From Streptomyces sp. NBC_01707 (lineage in GTDB: Bacteria > Actinomycetota > Actinomycetes > Streptomycetales > Streptomycetaceae), in the NCBI RefSeq assembly GCF_041438805.1, contig NZ_CP109190.1:6696001-6760000 (forward strand): DNA of 64,000 nucleotides. The letters are read 5' to 3'. Each line of letters opens with the position of its first letter. The stretch's first letter is position 1. The position numbers were made by a program, and so were the translations under genes. The notes under the pieces are model-generated. The model did no database searches. It saw nothing but the letters and a program-made list of their open reading frames with translations, and was not told the DNA's origin. Of this stretch, positions 40,482-48,211 are shown piece by piece.

Positions 40482-41705
40482 TCAGTAGCCTCCGTCGTTG
40501 GTGAGCAGATGGAGCAGGGACGTTTCGGCGGGGAGCGGTTCGTCGTCCTCCCAGGTCCGGGCGAGCGTGCCGACCGCGGCGAGATCGCCGAGCAGCACAC
40601 CGCCTGCCAGCCGGTCGCCGCGCACCACGACCGAGCGGTACGCGCCGCGCGTGGCATCGGCGAGCCGGACGACGTCGTCGCCGGGCAGTGGCCGGGACTC
40701 CCCGAACGCGGCCAGATCGAACGGGCCCGCGGGGCCGGCGACCGGACCGTGCAGAGTGAGCCGGGTCAGCGCGCGGGTCCCCTCGTAGCGGGCGGGCCGC
40801 CCCGCCAGCACCTGGGCGAGCACATCGGACTGCTCCAGCGCCGGGCCCGCCAGGCCGTACACGGCGCCGCGGTGCTCGGCGCAGTCGCCGATCGCATGGA
40901 TGTACGGATCGGAGGTACGCAGCTCGTCGTCGACGACGATGCCCCGGCGCACGTCCAGTCCGGCCGCCTGCGCGAGCCCGGTCCTGGGTCGTACCCCGCA
41001 GGCCAGCACCGTGATCTCGGCCGCCAGCTCGTAGCCGTCGGCCAACTCCACCGCCCGCACCGCGCCGTCGGCGCAGCGCAGCCCGCGAACCCGGCACTCG
41101 GTGTGCACCTCCACACCGAGACTCTCCAGGTGGCGGCGGAGCAGCCCCGCCGACTCGGCGTCCAGCTGCCGCTCCATGAGGTGCTCGCCCTGCTGGGCCA
41201 GCACCACCTGCGCACCGCATGCGGCGAGCGCCCGGGCGGCGGACACACCGAGCAGTCCGCCCCCGATGACGACGGCGCGCACACCCCGGGTACCGGCACG
41301 CACCGCTTCCCGCAGCGCGAAGCAGTCGTCGAGCGTACGGAACGCATGCACCCCGTCCGGCATCGTGGTGCCGAGCCCGCGCAACGGGGGCAGCACCGGG
41401 TTCGACCCGGTGGCCAGCACCAGCCGCCCGTACCGCACGACGCTTCCGTCGTCGCAGTGGACGAGCCGGTCGGCGCGGTCGATCCGCACCACCCGCACCC
41501 CGCGCCGCACCTCGGCGGGGGGCAGGGCGATGACCTCGGCCGCGTACCGCCCGGCCAGCACCTCCGCCAGCAGCACCCTGTTGTACGGGGCGTGCGTCTC
41601 CTCGCCGATGACGGTGACGCCGGGCATCCGGGCGGCGAGCCGCGCGCCCGCCATCCCGGCGCCGATCACCACCACACCTGCCGCGTCCGCCGTCGCTGTC
41701 GTCAT
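40482..41705 (-). CDS. FAD-dependent NAD(P)H reductase, nitrite-reductase N-terminal-like
   Basis: 407 residues with two dinucleotide folds: VVVIGAGMAGARLA at the N terminus for FAD and VVIGGGLLGVSAARAL at ~145 for NAD(P)H, plus the C-terminal FAD contact YIHAIGDCAEH. It strongly resembles the N-terminal half of NirB but stops before any Fe-S or siroheme region. It is first in the operon with nirB-nirD, so it probably feeds electrons to nitrate or nitrite reductase, in place of a NasB-type diaphorase. A four-half-site element lies 24-61 nt upstream. Confidence 0.85.
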   Translation of the reverse strand: MTTATADAAGVVVIGAGMAGARLAARMPGVTVIGEETHAPYNRVLLAEVLAGRYAAEVIALPPAEVRRGVRVVRIDRADRLVHCDDGSVVRYGRLVLATGSNPVLPPLRGLGTTMPDGVHAFRTLDDCFALREAVRAGTRGVRAVVIGGGLLGVSAARALAACGAQVVLAQQGEHLMERQLDAESAGLLRRHLESLGVEVHTECRVRGLRCADGAVRAVELADGYELAAEITVLACGVRPRTGLAQAAGLDVRRGIVVDDELRTSDPYIHAIGDCAEHRGAVYGLAGPALEQSDVLAQVLAGRPARYEGTRALTRLTLHGPVAGPAGPFDLAAFGESRPLPGDDVVRLADATRGAYRSVVVRGDRLAGGVLLGDLAAVGTLARTWEDDEPLPAETSLLHLLTNDGGY

Positions 41706-41728
41706 GGTGAGCAGCCTGTGCGACGGGT

Positions 41729-41766
41729 GTTACCCGACCGGATCCTCACTGTTTCCCGGGAGGAAC
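41729..41766 (-). promoter_or_regulatory. GlnR-like four-half-site element upstream of the nir operon
   Basis: Minus strand: GTTCC (41766-41762), GAAAC (41755-41751), GATCC (41744-41740), GTAAC (41733-41729), each 11 bp apart as in the GlnR pattern gTnAC-n6-GaAAC repeated. GTAAC continues as GTAACACCCG and ends 24 nt before the ATG. The same architecture precedes the nitrate reductase gene at the same distance. Confidence 0.65.
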
Positions 41767-41804
41767 CTTGCGCTCAGCGTCTCCGGAAGCCGTCTGTGAG
41801 GGCG

Positions 41805-41863
41805 CTGAGGTGCGGGAACCTCAGAGTTGGCTCAACTTTCCGGGGATCCGGGCGGGAAAGTTG
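41805..41863. promoter_or_regulatory. Two inverted repeats upstream of the TauE/SafE gene
   Basis: CTGAGGT-gcggga-ACCTCAG (41805-41824) is a perfect 7-bp repeat. CAACTTTCC (41833-41841) pairs with GGAAAGTTG (41855-41863), a perfect 9-bp repeat. AGTTG-gct-CAACT (41825-41837) overlaps the second. They end 36 nt before the permease ATG. Confidence 0.55.
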
Positions 41864-41898
41864 GACGGGACACGTATCTCGTCCTTAAAGTCGCGACC

Positions 41899-42684
41899 AT
41901 GCCCGACATCACCCTGACCACCCTTGTCGTCCTCTGCCTCGCCGCTGCCGCCGCGGGCTGGATCGATGCGGTGGTCGGCGGTGGCGGACTGCTTCTGCTG
42001 CCCGCGCTGCTGCTGGGCCTGCCACACGTCCCGGCCGCGCATGTCCTCGGCACCAACAAGGCGGTCGCGATCGTCGGTACGTCGGGCGCCGCCGTGACCT
42101 ACGCGCGCAAGGCACCGGTGAAGGTCGGGACGGCCGTCCGGATCGGGCTCATGGCGCTGGCCGGATCGATGACCGGAGCCTTCTTCGCCGCCGGGATCAG
42201 CAGTGACGTGCTGCGTCCGGTCATCATGGTGGTGCTGCTGGCGGTCGCGGCGTTCGTGATGCTGCGGCCGCAGTTCGGCAAGGAGGCCGCGGGGGCCACG
42301 GACCGCAAGGTCACCCGGGCCCGTACCGTCACCGCGATCGTGCTGGTCGGCGGCGGCATCGGCTTCTACGACGGGCTGTTCGGACCCGGCACCGGCACGT
42401 TCCTGGTGCTCGCGCTGACCGCCGTGCTCCACCTCGACCTGGTGACGGCGTCCGCCACCGCCAAGATCGTCAACGTCTGCACCAACGGCGGCGCCCTCGC
42501 GATGTTCGCCTACCAGGGCAATGTCATGTGGCAGCTGGCCGCGCTGATGGCGGTGTTCAACCTGGCGGGCGGGCTGCTGGGCGCGAGGACGGCGCTCCGG
42601 AAAGGCAGTGAGTTCGTCCGGGGCGTCCTGCTGGTCGTGGTGTTCTCCCTGGTCGCGCGACTTGCCTTCGACCAGTGGTCGTAA
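41899..42684 (+). CDS. Sulfite exporter TauE/SafE family permease
   Basis: 261 residues, about eight membrane helices. Family marks include AAAAGWIDAVVGGGGLLLLPALLL and the internal second copy GGGIGFYDGLFGPGTGTFLVLAL. The family exports sulfite, sulfoacetate or related anions. It is divergent from the nir operon; export of nitrite or sulfite is thinkable but not shown. The ATG at 41899 is the best start, though no strong ribosome site is visible, so a short or absent leader is possible. Confidence 0.88.
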   Translation: MPDITLTTLVVLCLAAAAAGWIDAVVGGGGLLLLPALLLGLPHVPAAHVLGTNKAVAIVGTSGAAVTYARKAPVKVGTAVRIGLMALAGSMTGAFFAAGISSDVLRPVIMVVLLAVAAFVMLRPQFGKEAAGATDRKVTRARTVTAIVLVGGGIGFYDGLFGPGTGTFLVLALTAVLHLDLVTASATAKIVNVCTNGGALAMFAYQGNVMWQLAALMAVFNLAGGLLGARTALRKGSEFVRGVLLVVVFSLVARLAFDQWS

Positions 42685-42699
42685 GGGTGCGGACGGGGG

Positions 42700-43323
42700 T
42701 CACCGCACGCCCGTGAGGTGCGCGTACGCCACCACATTGCCCTGGTAGCCGGTGGTCTTCGAGAAGCCGCCGCCGCAGGTGATCAGCCGCAGCGAGGCGT
42801 TCGGCGAGGGGCCGTACACCCTCTGGTCGGGGAAGTCCTTGTTCGCGTACACCTCGATGGCGTCGAGCGAGAAGACGGCGGTGTGCCCGTCCCGGCGGTC
42901 CACCTCGATGGTGCTGCCCTTCGCCAGGGAACCCAGGTTGTAGAAGACCGACCGCCCCTGCGCGTTGTCGACATGACCGACGACGAGGGCGGTGCCCTTG
43001 GCGCCGGGCGGGGTGCCGTCCTTGTACCAGCTGACGACGTTACGGTTCTCGGCCGGCGGCACGGCGAGACTGCCGTCGGGCCTGAGCCCGAGCCGGATCA
43101 TCGGGGCGTCCACCCTGATGCTGGGGATGCGGATGCGGACGGGTGTCGAGGGGCGCAGCGGCTCGGCGACCGGTGAGCCGGGCTGCACTTCGGGACCGGC
43201 CGCGAAGGCCTGGGCCGCGGTCGGCTGTGGCGGCATCAGCTGAGTTTCCGAGCCGTTCCGGATCAGCCAGATGCCGAACAGCACTGCGACGGCGACCAGC
43301 CAGCCCTTGGCCTTCTGGGACAC
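42700..43323 (-). CDS. Class F sortase
   Basis: 207 residues with one N-terminal membrane helix (about 8-21) and an extracellular sortase domain. The catalytic His is in VVGHVDNAQG (His117) and the catalytic Cys in RLITCGGGF (Cys183). The Arg that usually follows the Cys in the next strand is not obvious: the sequence there is TTGYQGNVVAYAHL, and the nearest arginines are Arg179 and the C-terminal Arg207. GTG 43323 has GGAGG 6 nt upstream. The gene for its likely substrate lies directly upstream, separated by a hairpin. Confidence 0.88.
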   Translation of the reverse strand: MSQKAKGWLVAVAVLFGIWLIRNGSETQLMPPQPTAAQAFAAGPEVQPGSPVAEPLRPSTPVRIRIPSIRVDAPMIRLGLRPDGSLAVPPAENRNVVSWYKDGTPPGAKGTALVVGHVDNAQGRSVFYNLGSLAKGSTIEVDRRDGHTAVFSLDAIEVYANKDFPDQRVYGPSPNASLRLITCGGGFSKTTGYQGNVVAYAHLTGVR

Positions 43324-43359
43324 AGTTGTCCTCCGGGGTGGAGAAGGTGGTAATGGGTC

Positions 43360-43390
43360 CCGTCCCGGTGGCGCGAGGCCACCGGGACGG
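43360..43390 (-). terminator. Perfect hairpin between surface-protein gene and sortase gene
   Basis: CCGTCCCGGTGGC (43360-43372) pairs perfectly with GCCACCGGGACGG (43378-43390), 13 bp, 5-nt loop. As the two genes are on one strand, it may act as a partial terminator that lowers sortase relative to substrate. Confidence 0.8.
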
Positions 43391-43426
43391 AATCCTGGCG
43401 GTGACGGGGGCGTGGATACGCCCCCG

Positions 43427-44371
43427 TCAGCTGCCGGCCTGCGTGCCGCTCGCCCGACGACGCAGGAGCCAGGCTCCGCCGACGGCGGAGGCGGCGAGAA
43501 CGCCGACGCCCGCCGCGATCTGGGTGGTGTCCGGGCGGACGGAGCCGCCTACACCAGTTTTGACGTGCCCGGAAGGACCGCTGGGCGAGCCGTAGCTGTC
43601 GCCACCGCCGTTTCCGGTGTCGCCGCCCCCGTTCCCGTTTCCGTTTCCGGTGTCGCGTCCGCCGTTTCCGTTTCCGGTGTCACGTCCGCCGTTCCCGTTC
43701 CCGGTGTCGCGCCCCCCGTTCCCGTTTCCGTTTCCGGTGTCGCGTCCGCCGTTTCCGTTTCCGTTTCCGGTGTCGCGTCCGCCGTTTCCGTTTCCGTTTC
43801 CGGTGTCGCGTCCGCCGTTCCCGTTTCCGGTGTCGCGTCCCCCGTTGCCGTTGCCGTTCCCGGTGTCACGGCCGGTGTTGTTCCCCGTGTCGCGCCTGGG
43901 TGAGGTATCGGATTGCCCGGTGGAGGTGCCGAGCCCGAAGGGGTTCGCGTTCCCGAGGAGGTTCTCGCCCCTGGCGGCCAGGTCGTCGAGGGAAGGCACC
44001 TGGGACCCGCCGCCCGGGTCGTCACCGGAGGCGTTGTCCTGCCCGGTGTCCCCACTGTCGTGCTGTCCGGTGACCTTTCCCGCACCGGTCGTCTCCGGCA
44101 CCCTGAACGTGTGGGAGAGCGCCTCCTCCTCGGTGGCCGGTGCCAGTGTGAGTACCCCTGCCTCCAGGGAGTCCGCATGCCCGGTGGCCCTCGCGGCGTT
44201 CCCGGAGGGCATGGTGCCGACCGGGTCCCCCGAAGCCGCGGCGGCCGGAGATATCTCCGGTGAACCGAGCTCTCCTGCGTACGCTGACGGCGCGGCGGTG
44301 AAGAGGCCGATCGCAGCAGCGGTGAGAGCTGCGGCGGCGGTGCCGGTCACGAGGCGGGCAGGACGGGGCAT
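43427..44371 (-). CDS. Repetitive surface protein, likely anchored by the adjacent class F sortase
   Basis: 314 residues. A signal peptide ends at about APSAYA|G (residue 32). An acidic/Ser-Thr region follows, then eight tandem RDTGNGNGNGG or RDTGNGNGG units (82 residues), then a linker ending SVRPDTTQ, a hydrophobic helix (IAAGVGVLAASAVGGAWLL) and the tail RRRASGTQAGS. This is the layout of a sortase substrate, but no LPXTG-like motif precedes the helix. The repeats should be extended and hydrophilic, like a wall-spanning stalk. The ATG at 44371 has AGGA 8-9 nt upstream. Confidence 0.78.
   Translation of the reverse strand: MPRPARLVTGTAAAALTAAAIGLFTAAPSAYAGELGSPEISPAAAASGDPVGTMPSGNAARATGHADSLEAGVLTLAPATEEEALSHTFRVPETTGAGKVTGQHDSGDTGQDNASGDDPGGGSQVPSLDDLAARGENLLGNANPFGLGTSTGQSDTSPRRDTGNNTGRDTGNGNGNGGRDTGNGNGGRDTGNGNGNGGRDTGNGNGNGGRDTGNGNGNGGRDTGNGNGGRDTGNGNGGRDTGNGNGNGGGDTGNGGGDSYGSPSGPSGHVKTGVGGSVRPDTTQIAAGVGVLAASAVGGAWLLRRRASGTQAGS
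43625..43870 (-). repeat. Tandem coding repeat, 27/33-nt units, 8 copies
   Basis: Units encode RDTGNGNGNGG (33 nt, 5 copies) or RDTGNGNGG (27 nt, 3 copies); a degenerate ninth unit GDTGNGGGD follows. Units are nearly identical at DNA level, so copy number probably varies between strains by slippage. Confidence 0.92.
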
Positions 44372-44812
44372 GGGGGGTTCCTCCGAGCGAAGGCGCTGGC
44401 TGGTGTCTCCTGACTCCGAGCTAACGGGCGGCCCGCCATCCACGCCTGCTGACGTCGAGTCAGCTTTCACTCGATCAGCCCGGCCCTGCCTCCTTGCCGG
44501 GAGGTATATCTGCAGGTCAAATCCCTGATCGGGGAGGGGGTGGCCCGCCCCGCGACACGCCGTGCCGATTGGGTGACGACCTTCGCGGCATGAGTGGTGT
44601 ACGTCACATGCATGACCTGGCCGACCCCGGGCACACGCACATCACCCCCCACGGGACGGCTCCTTCGGCCGCCCGGCCGCCGTCCTCATCGGACCCACTC
44701 CCCCCTGGGCCCGATGGGGACGGCCTCCTTTTCGGGGTGAGGTCGAGCGGGCCTGGCGACCGCGATGCGGTCGGGCCGGGTGGGAGCCCCCGGAGGTGCT
44801 GCGCGGGTGGCC
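44372..44812. other. Intergenic region between surface-protein gene and aminotransferase
   Basis: 441 bases, no credible gene. It includes the inverted repeat CGATCAG (44472-44478) / CTGATCG (44525-44531), which may belong to the surface-protein promoter, and CGACCGC-gat-GCGGTCG (44757-44773), which could end aminotransferase transcription (minus strand). Confidence 0.55.
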
Positions 44813-45604
44813 TCAGAGGGTGTCCCAGGGGGCGCCCTCGTACGCCAGCCCCACCTGCTTCATCAGTTCCTCGTCGACGGTGAACTCCGCGTCGTCGATC
44901 CGCCGGATCGGTGCGATGCCCTGCGAGTTGGTGAGGAACGCCGACCGGAAGGCGCCGATCCCGTCCAGCGTCACGGGCCGCCGTACGGACGCCAGACCGG
45001 CCCCCGGAAGCTCCTGTTCCAGCAGGGCCATGGTGACGCCGTGGAGTGACGGTGCGGCGGGCCAGACGACCGAAGTTCCGTCCCAGAAGGCGATGTTGGT
45101 GATCGCGCCCTCGGTCACCGTTCCGTCCGGTGCGGTCAGCAGCGCCTCGTCGAAACCGGAGCGCGCGGCGAGCCGCCCGTAGTACGTCTGGCCGAACTCG
45201 CCGGGGCGCTTGATGTGCGGCGCGGTGCGGACGTACGGAACGGACATCAGGCTGTGCGGTTCGGGGGACTTCTGCGCCGGTCCGCGCACCGTGACCATGA
45301 CCGTCGCCTTCGCGTCGCCGGGTGGCAGGAAGGCGTGCACCCGGGTCGAGGCGTCCCGTATGCCCGCACCGTCGAGTGCGTGCCGGATCAGGTCGCGGAT
45401 CCGTCCGCCGTCCAGGCCGTGGTCGAACAGTTCCTGGTTCGCGGCGTCCAGCCGGGCCAGGTGGAAGGCGAGGCCACGCACCTTTCCGTCCCTGACCTGC
45501 ATGGCCGTGAAGTGGCCGTAGCTGGAGAAGGCGGGGATCAGGAGATCCGCCTCGGTTGCTGCGTGTCCGTTGAACTCGGCGTACAGGGGTGCGGCGGTCG
45601 TCAT
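44813..45604 (-). CDS. Class IV aminotransferase (branched-chain / aminodeoxychorismate lyase-like)
   Basis: 263 residues of PLP fold type IV. The PLP-binding Lys is in HIKRPGEFGQ, followed by the family block SGFDEALLTAPDGTVTEGAITNIAFW. Members include branched-chain and D-amino acid aminotransferases and aminodeoxychorismate lyase; substrate cannot be told here. Start is either ATG 45604 (used) or GTG 45613. It is divergent from the FMN reductase gene. Confidence 0.87.
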   Translation of the reverse strand: MTTAAPLYAEFNGHAATEADLLIPAFSSYGHFTAMQVRDGKVRGLAFHLARLDAANQELFDHGLDGGRIRDLIRHALDGAGIRDASTRVHAFLPPGDAKATVMVTVRGPAQKSPEPHSLMSVPYVRTAPHIKRPGEFGQTYYGRLAARSGFDEALLTAPDGTVTEGAITNIAFWDGTSVVWPAAPSLHGVTMALLEQELPGAGLASVRRPVTLDGIGAFRSAFLTNSQGIAPIRRIDDAEFTVDEELMKQVGLAYEGAPWDTL

Positions 45605-45641
45605 GTGTTCCACCGTATGCCGAAGGAGTGGACGATGCGGC

Positions 45642-45679
45642 TTGACCTCAACCTTGGTTGACGTACGAATCTCTCCGCA
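45642..45679 (+). promoter_or_regulatory. Promoter with operator in the spacer, FMN reductase gene
   Basis: -35 TTGACC (45642-45647), 16-bp spacer, -10 TACGAA(T) (45664-45669). The spacer holds the perfect palindrome TCAACC-TT-GGTTGA (45648-45661). Transcription would start at about 45676-45679, at the ATG, so the mRNA is likely leaderless. Confidence 0.6.
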
Positions 45680-46296
45680 TGGAACTCATGACACCTGCCC
45701 CGGTCGCATCCGCCACCACCGCACCCCTGAAGGTCGCGGTCATCCTGGCCAGCAACCGAGAGGGCCGCTTCGCCCCCGTGATCGCCGACTGGTTCCTCTC
45801 GCGTACGGCGGACCACCCGGACATCGAGACCGACCTCGTCGACATCGCCGACCTCGATCTCCCGTACGCCCTCTCTCACCGCCCCGGACCCGACGCGACT
45901 GCACAACTGGCCGAGATCACACCCAGGTTGGCCGCTGCCGACGCCTTTGTCGTCGTCACCCCCGAGTACAACCACTCGTTCCCCGCCCCGCTGAAGAACC
46001 TCATCGACTGGCATCGCGCCGAATGGCAGGCCAAGCCCGTCGCCTTCGTCTCGTACGGGGGAGTGTCCGGCGGTCTGCGGGCCGTCGAGCACCTCCGCCA
46101 GGTCTTCGCCGAACTGCACGCCGTCTCCATCCGCGACACGGTGTCGTTCCACAACGCGGGCGCCCTGTTCGACGACGACCGCAGGCACAGGGATCCGGCG
46201 GCCGTGGACGCGGCGGCGAAGACGTTGCTCGATCAGCTCGTCTGGTGGGGGCAGGCGCTGCGTGAAGCCAAGGCGGTTCGTCCGTACGGTGATTGA
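45679..46296 (+). CDS. NADPH-dependent FMN reductase family protein
   Basis: 205 residues, flavodoxin-like. VAVILASNREGRFAPVIADWF binds FMN phosphate, and TPEYNHSFPAPLKNLIDW and SYGGVSGGLRAVEHL are the other family blocks (ArsH/ChrR/Mdab-like). Such enzymes reduce quinones, azo dyes or metals. ATG 45679 fits the leaderless promoter; ATG 45688 is an alternative. The palindrome in its promoter suggests an electrophile- or redox-responsive repressor encoded elsewhere. Confidence 0.88.
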   Translation: MELMTPAPVASATTAPLKVAVILASNREGRFAPVIADWFLSRTADHPDIETDLVDIADLDLPYALSHRPGPDATAQLAEITPRLAAADAFVVVTPEYNHSFPAPLKNLIDWHRAEWQAKPVAFVSYGGVSGGLRAVEHLRQVFAELHAVSIRDTVSFHNAGALFDDDRRHRDPAAVDAAAKTLLDQLVWWGQALREAKAVRPYGD

Positions 46297-46355
46297 CGGT
46301 GGATGAAGCCGACGCAGGTCCCGAGGCGGGCAGTGGCTCCGGGACCTGCTCCAGG

Positions 46356-48005
46356 TCAGCCGACCGACACTGCCGACCAGGCCGCAGCCACCGCGTTCTG
46401 CTCCGCGCCGCCGGCGCCGTACAGGTCCTTCGCGGCGTTGAGCGTAGCGGTGCGCGCGCCCGCGTACTTGGTGGAGGACGTCATGTAGACGGTCAGCGCC
46501 CGGTACCAGATCTTGCCGAGCTTGTCCTTGCCGATACCGCTCAGCGTCGCGCCGTTGCACGTGGTGCCGTTGTGCTGGACGCCGCCGATGACCTTCGGAC
46601 CGCTTCCCTCGGCCAGCAGATACGCGAAGTGGTTGGCGACACCGGACGAGTAGTGCACATCCAGATTGCCGACCGAGGAGCTCCAGCAGTCCGCCGAGTT
46701 ACCGTCCTTGGAGGGCTGGTCCATGAACCGCAACGCGGCCTTTCCGAAGCCGGGCTTCACGATCTTCTCGCCGATGAGGTAGTCGCCCGGGTCCTGCGAG
46801 TTGTTCGCATGGAATTCCACCAGTGTGCCGAAGATGTCGGAGGTGGCCTCGTTGAGACCGCCCGACTCACCGGAGTAGGTGAGGGCCGCCGTCTTGGACG
46901 TCACGCCGTGCGACATCTCGTGCCCGGCCACGTCCAGCGCGACCAGCGGTCCGAACGTCGAGCCGTCGCCGTCCCCGTACGTCATGCAGAAGCAGCTGTC
47001 GTCCCAGAAGGCGTTGTTGTACCCGTTGCCGTAGTGCACCCGGTTGTACGAGCCCTTGCCGTCCCCGGCGATGCCGTTCCGGCCGTGCACGTTCTTGTAG
47101 TAGTCCCAGGTGGTGTCCGTGCCGTACTGGGCGTCGACCGCCGCCGATGCGCGGTCGGAGGTGGTTCCGCTGCCCCAGTGGTTGTCGGCGTCGGTGAACA
47201 GCACCGCGGGCGCCCGGCTCCAGCAGATGGTGAGGATGCAGCCGTCGGTCTTGTTCTGTGCGTCGCCGGAGTAGGTGTTGCCGCGCGTCGCGTCCTTGAG
47301 CTGGTACGTGGATCCCGACTGGGTCGTCTGCAGCGGGACCGTACCGCTGTACAGCGACCGGCCGTCGCCGGACGCCGTCTCCAGGCTGTCCCAGGCGTCG
47401 ATCTGCCGGCCCGTGCGGGCGTCGGTGAGCACCACGCGGGCGACCGGGTTGCCCAGTGAGTCCTTGCCTGCCGCCTCGGTGCGCCAGGCCAGCTTGGGCG
47501 CGCCGTGCAGGGCGTCCACGACGAGCTGCGGCTGTGCGGCGACCTTGCTGAGCTTCAGGCCGCGGTTGGCCGAGCGCAGTGCGGCCGCGCCCAGGTCGGC
47601 GGCGCCCGACGCGGAGAGGGCCGGGGTCACGGTCGGCACGGCGAGATCGCCGCGGACGGCCCGGTCGGCGCTCCGGTACGCGCCGTCGGGCGCGAGGTGG
47701 ACGACGAAGTCGCCGCCGAGGACGGGCAGGTTGCGGTAGGTGCGGTCGTAACGCACATGCTGGCTGCCGTCCTTGTCGACGACCACATCGCGCACCGCGG
47801 TGTCCTGGGAGCCGGTGAGGCCCAGTGCGGTGGCATGCCCGGTGAGCGCGGCCTCGGCGTGACGGACGGCGGCGGCGGGGCTCGGGGCCGGGTGACCGGC
47901 CGCGGCTGCGCCCGTGGTCGCGGTGAGGGCGGAAGCAAGCAGGGTGGCGCCGACGGCGGCTATGCCGAGCGGGGTGAGGCGCGATGCGTGCCGAATCGAT
48001 CTCAT
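46356..48005 (-). CDS. Secreted thermolysin-like M4 metallopeptidase
   Basis: 549-residue pre-pro-protein. A signal peptide (cleavage about AAAAG, residue 36) and a long propeptide of FTP/PepSY type (about 40-210) precede the catalytic domain with HEMSH (362-366) and the zinc Glu386 in NEATSD. Cys pairs (C256/C261, C338/C340) could make disulfides outside the cell. This is the extracellular neutral protease type, unlike the propeptide-poor M4 enzyme at 12 kb. GAGGAG 5 nt upstream supports the ATG at 48005. Two palindromes lie just upstream. Confidence 0.93.
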   Translation of the reverse strand: MRSIRHASRLTPLGIAAVGATLLASALTATTGAAAAGHPAPSPAAAVRHAEAALTGHATALGLTGSQDTAVRDVVVDKDGSQHVRYDRTYRNLPVLGGDFVVHLAPDGAYRSADRAVRGDLAVPTVTPALSASGAADLGAAALRSANRGLKLSKVAAQPQLVVDALHGAPKLAWRTEAAGKDSLGNPVARVVLTDARTGRQIDAWDSLETASGDGRSLYSGTVPLQTTQSGSTYQLKDATRGNTYSGDAQNKTDGCILTICWSRAPAVLFTDADNHWGSGTTSDRASAAVDAQYGTDTTWDYYKNVHGRNGIAGDGKGSYNRVHYGNGYNNAFWDDSCFCMTYGDGDGSTFGPLVALDVAGHEMSHGVTSKTAALTYSGESGGLNEATSDIFGTLVEFHANNSQDPGDYLIGEKIVKPGFGKAALRFMDQPSKDGNSADCWSSSVGNLDVHYSSGVANHFAYLLAEGSGPKVIGGVQHNGTTCNGATLSGIGKDKLGKIWYRALTVYMTSSTKYAGARTATLNAAKDLYGAGGAEQNAVAAAWSAVSVG

Positions 48006-48050
48006 CGGACTCCTCGGAGTGCGGGGGGAAGGGGCGATCTGAGCGGTGCT

Positions 48051-48091
48051 TCTGAGTTCGCCTCAGATTTAAGGGTTCATGACATGTCATG
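48051..48091. promoter_or_regulatory. Two palindromes upstream of the secreted protease
   Basis: TCTGAG-ttcgc-CTCAGA (48051-48067) and the uninterrupted 14-bp CATGACATGTCATG (48078-48091). Their centres are about 25 bp apart, 45-85 nt upstream of the protease start codon. Confidence 0.55.
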
Positions 48092-48211
48092 TCCATACCG
48101 CAACGGTGATGAAGGAGGACACGGCACCGAACCGCCCCGACAATCGACGAGAAGGACACGCCACAGGCACAAGATCCGAAGAGCAGAGCCGAAGAGCTGA
48201 GGAGACCGACG

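Noticed and set aside
38144..40504. 786-codon open frame on the plus strand
   Set aside because: Antisense to nirB, which has all expected domains.
43427..43560. LPXTG or LAXTG sorting motif in the repeat protein
   Set aside because: Searched for before the C-terminal helix and not present; only SVRPDTTQ is there, so no canonical motif is claimed.
43625..43870. CRISPR-like repeated DNA
   Set aside because: Repeats are directly adjacent in-frame coding units without unique spacers.
43617..44528. Phe/Pro/Val/Ser repeat protein on the plus strand
   Set aside because: Antisense translation of the Gly-Asn repeat region; the minus-strand product has a signal peptide and anchor and is clearly the real one.
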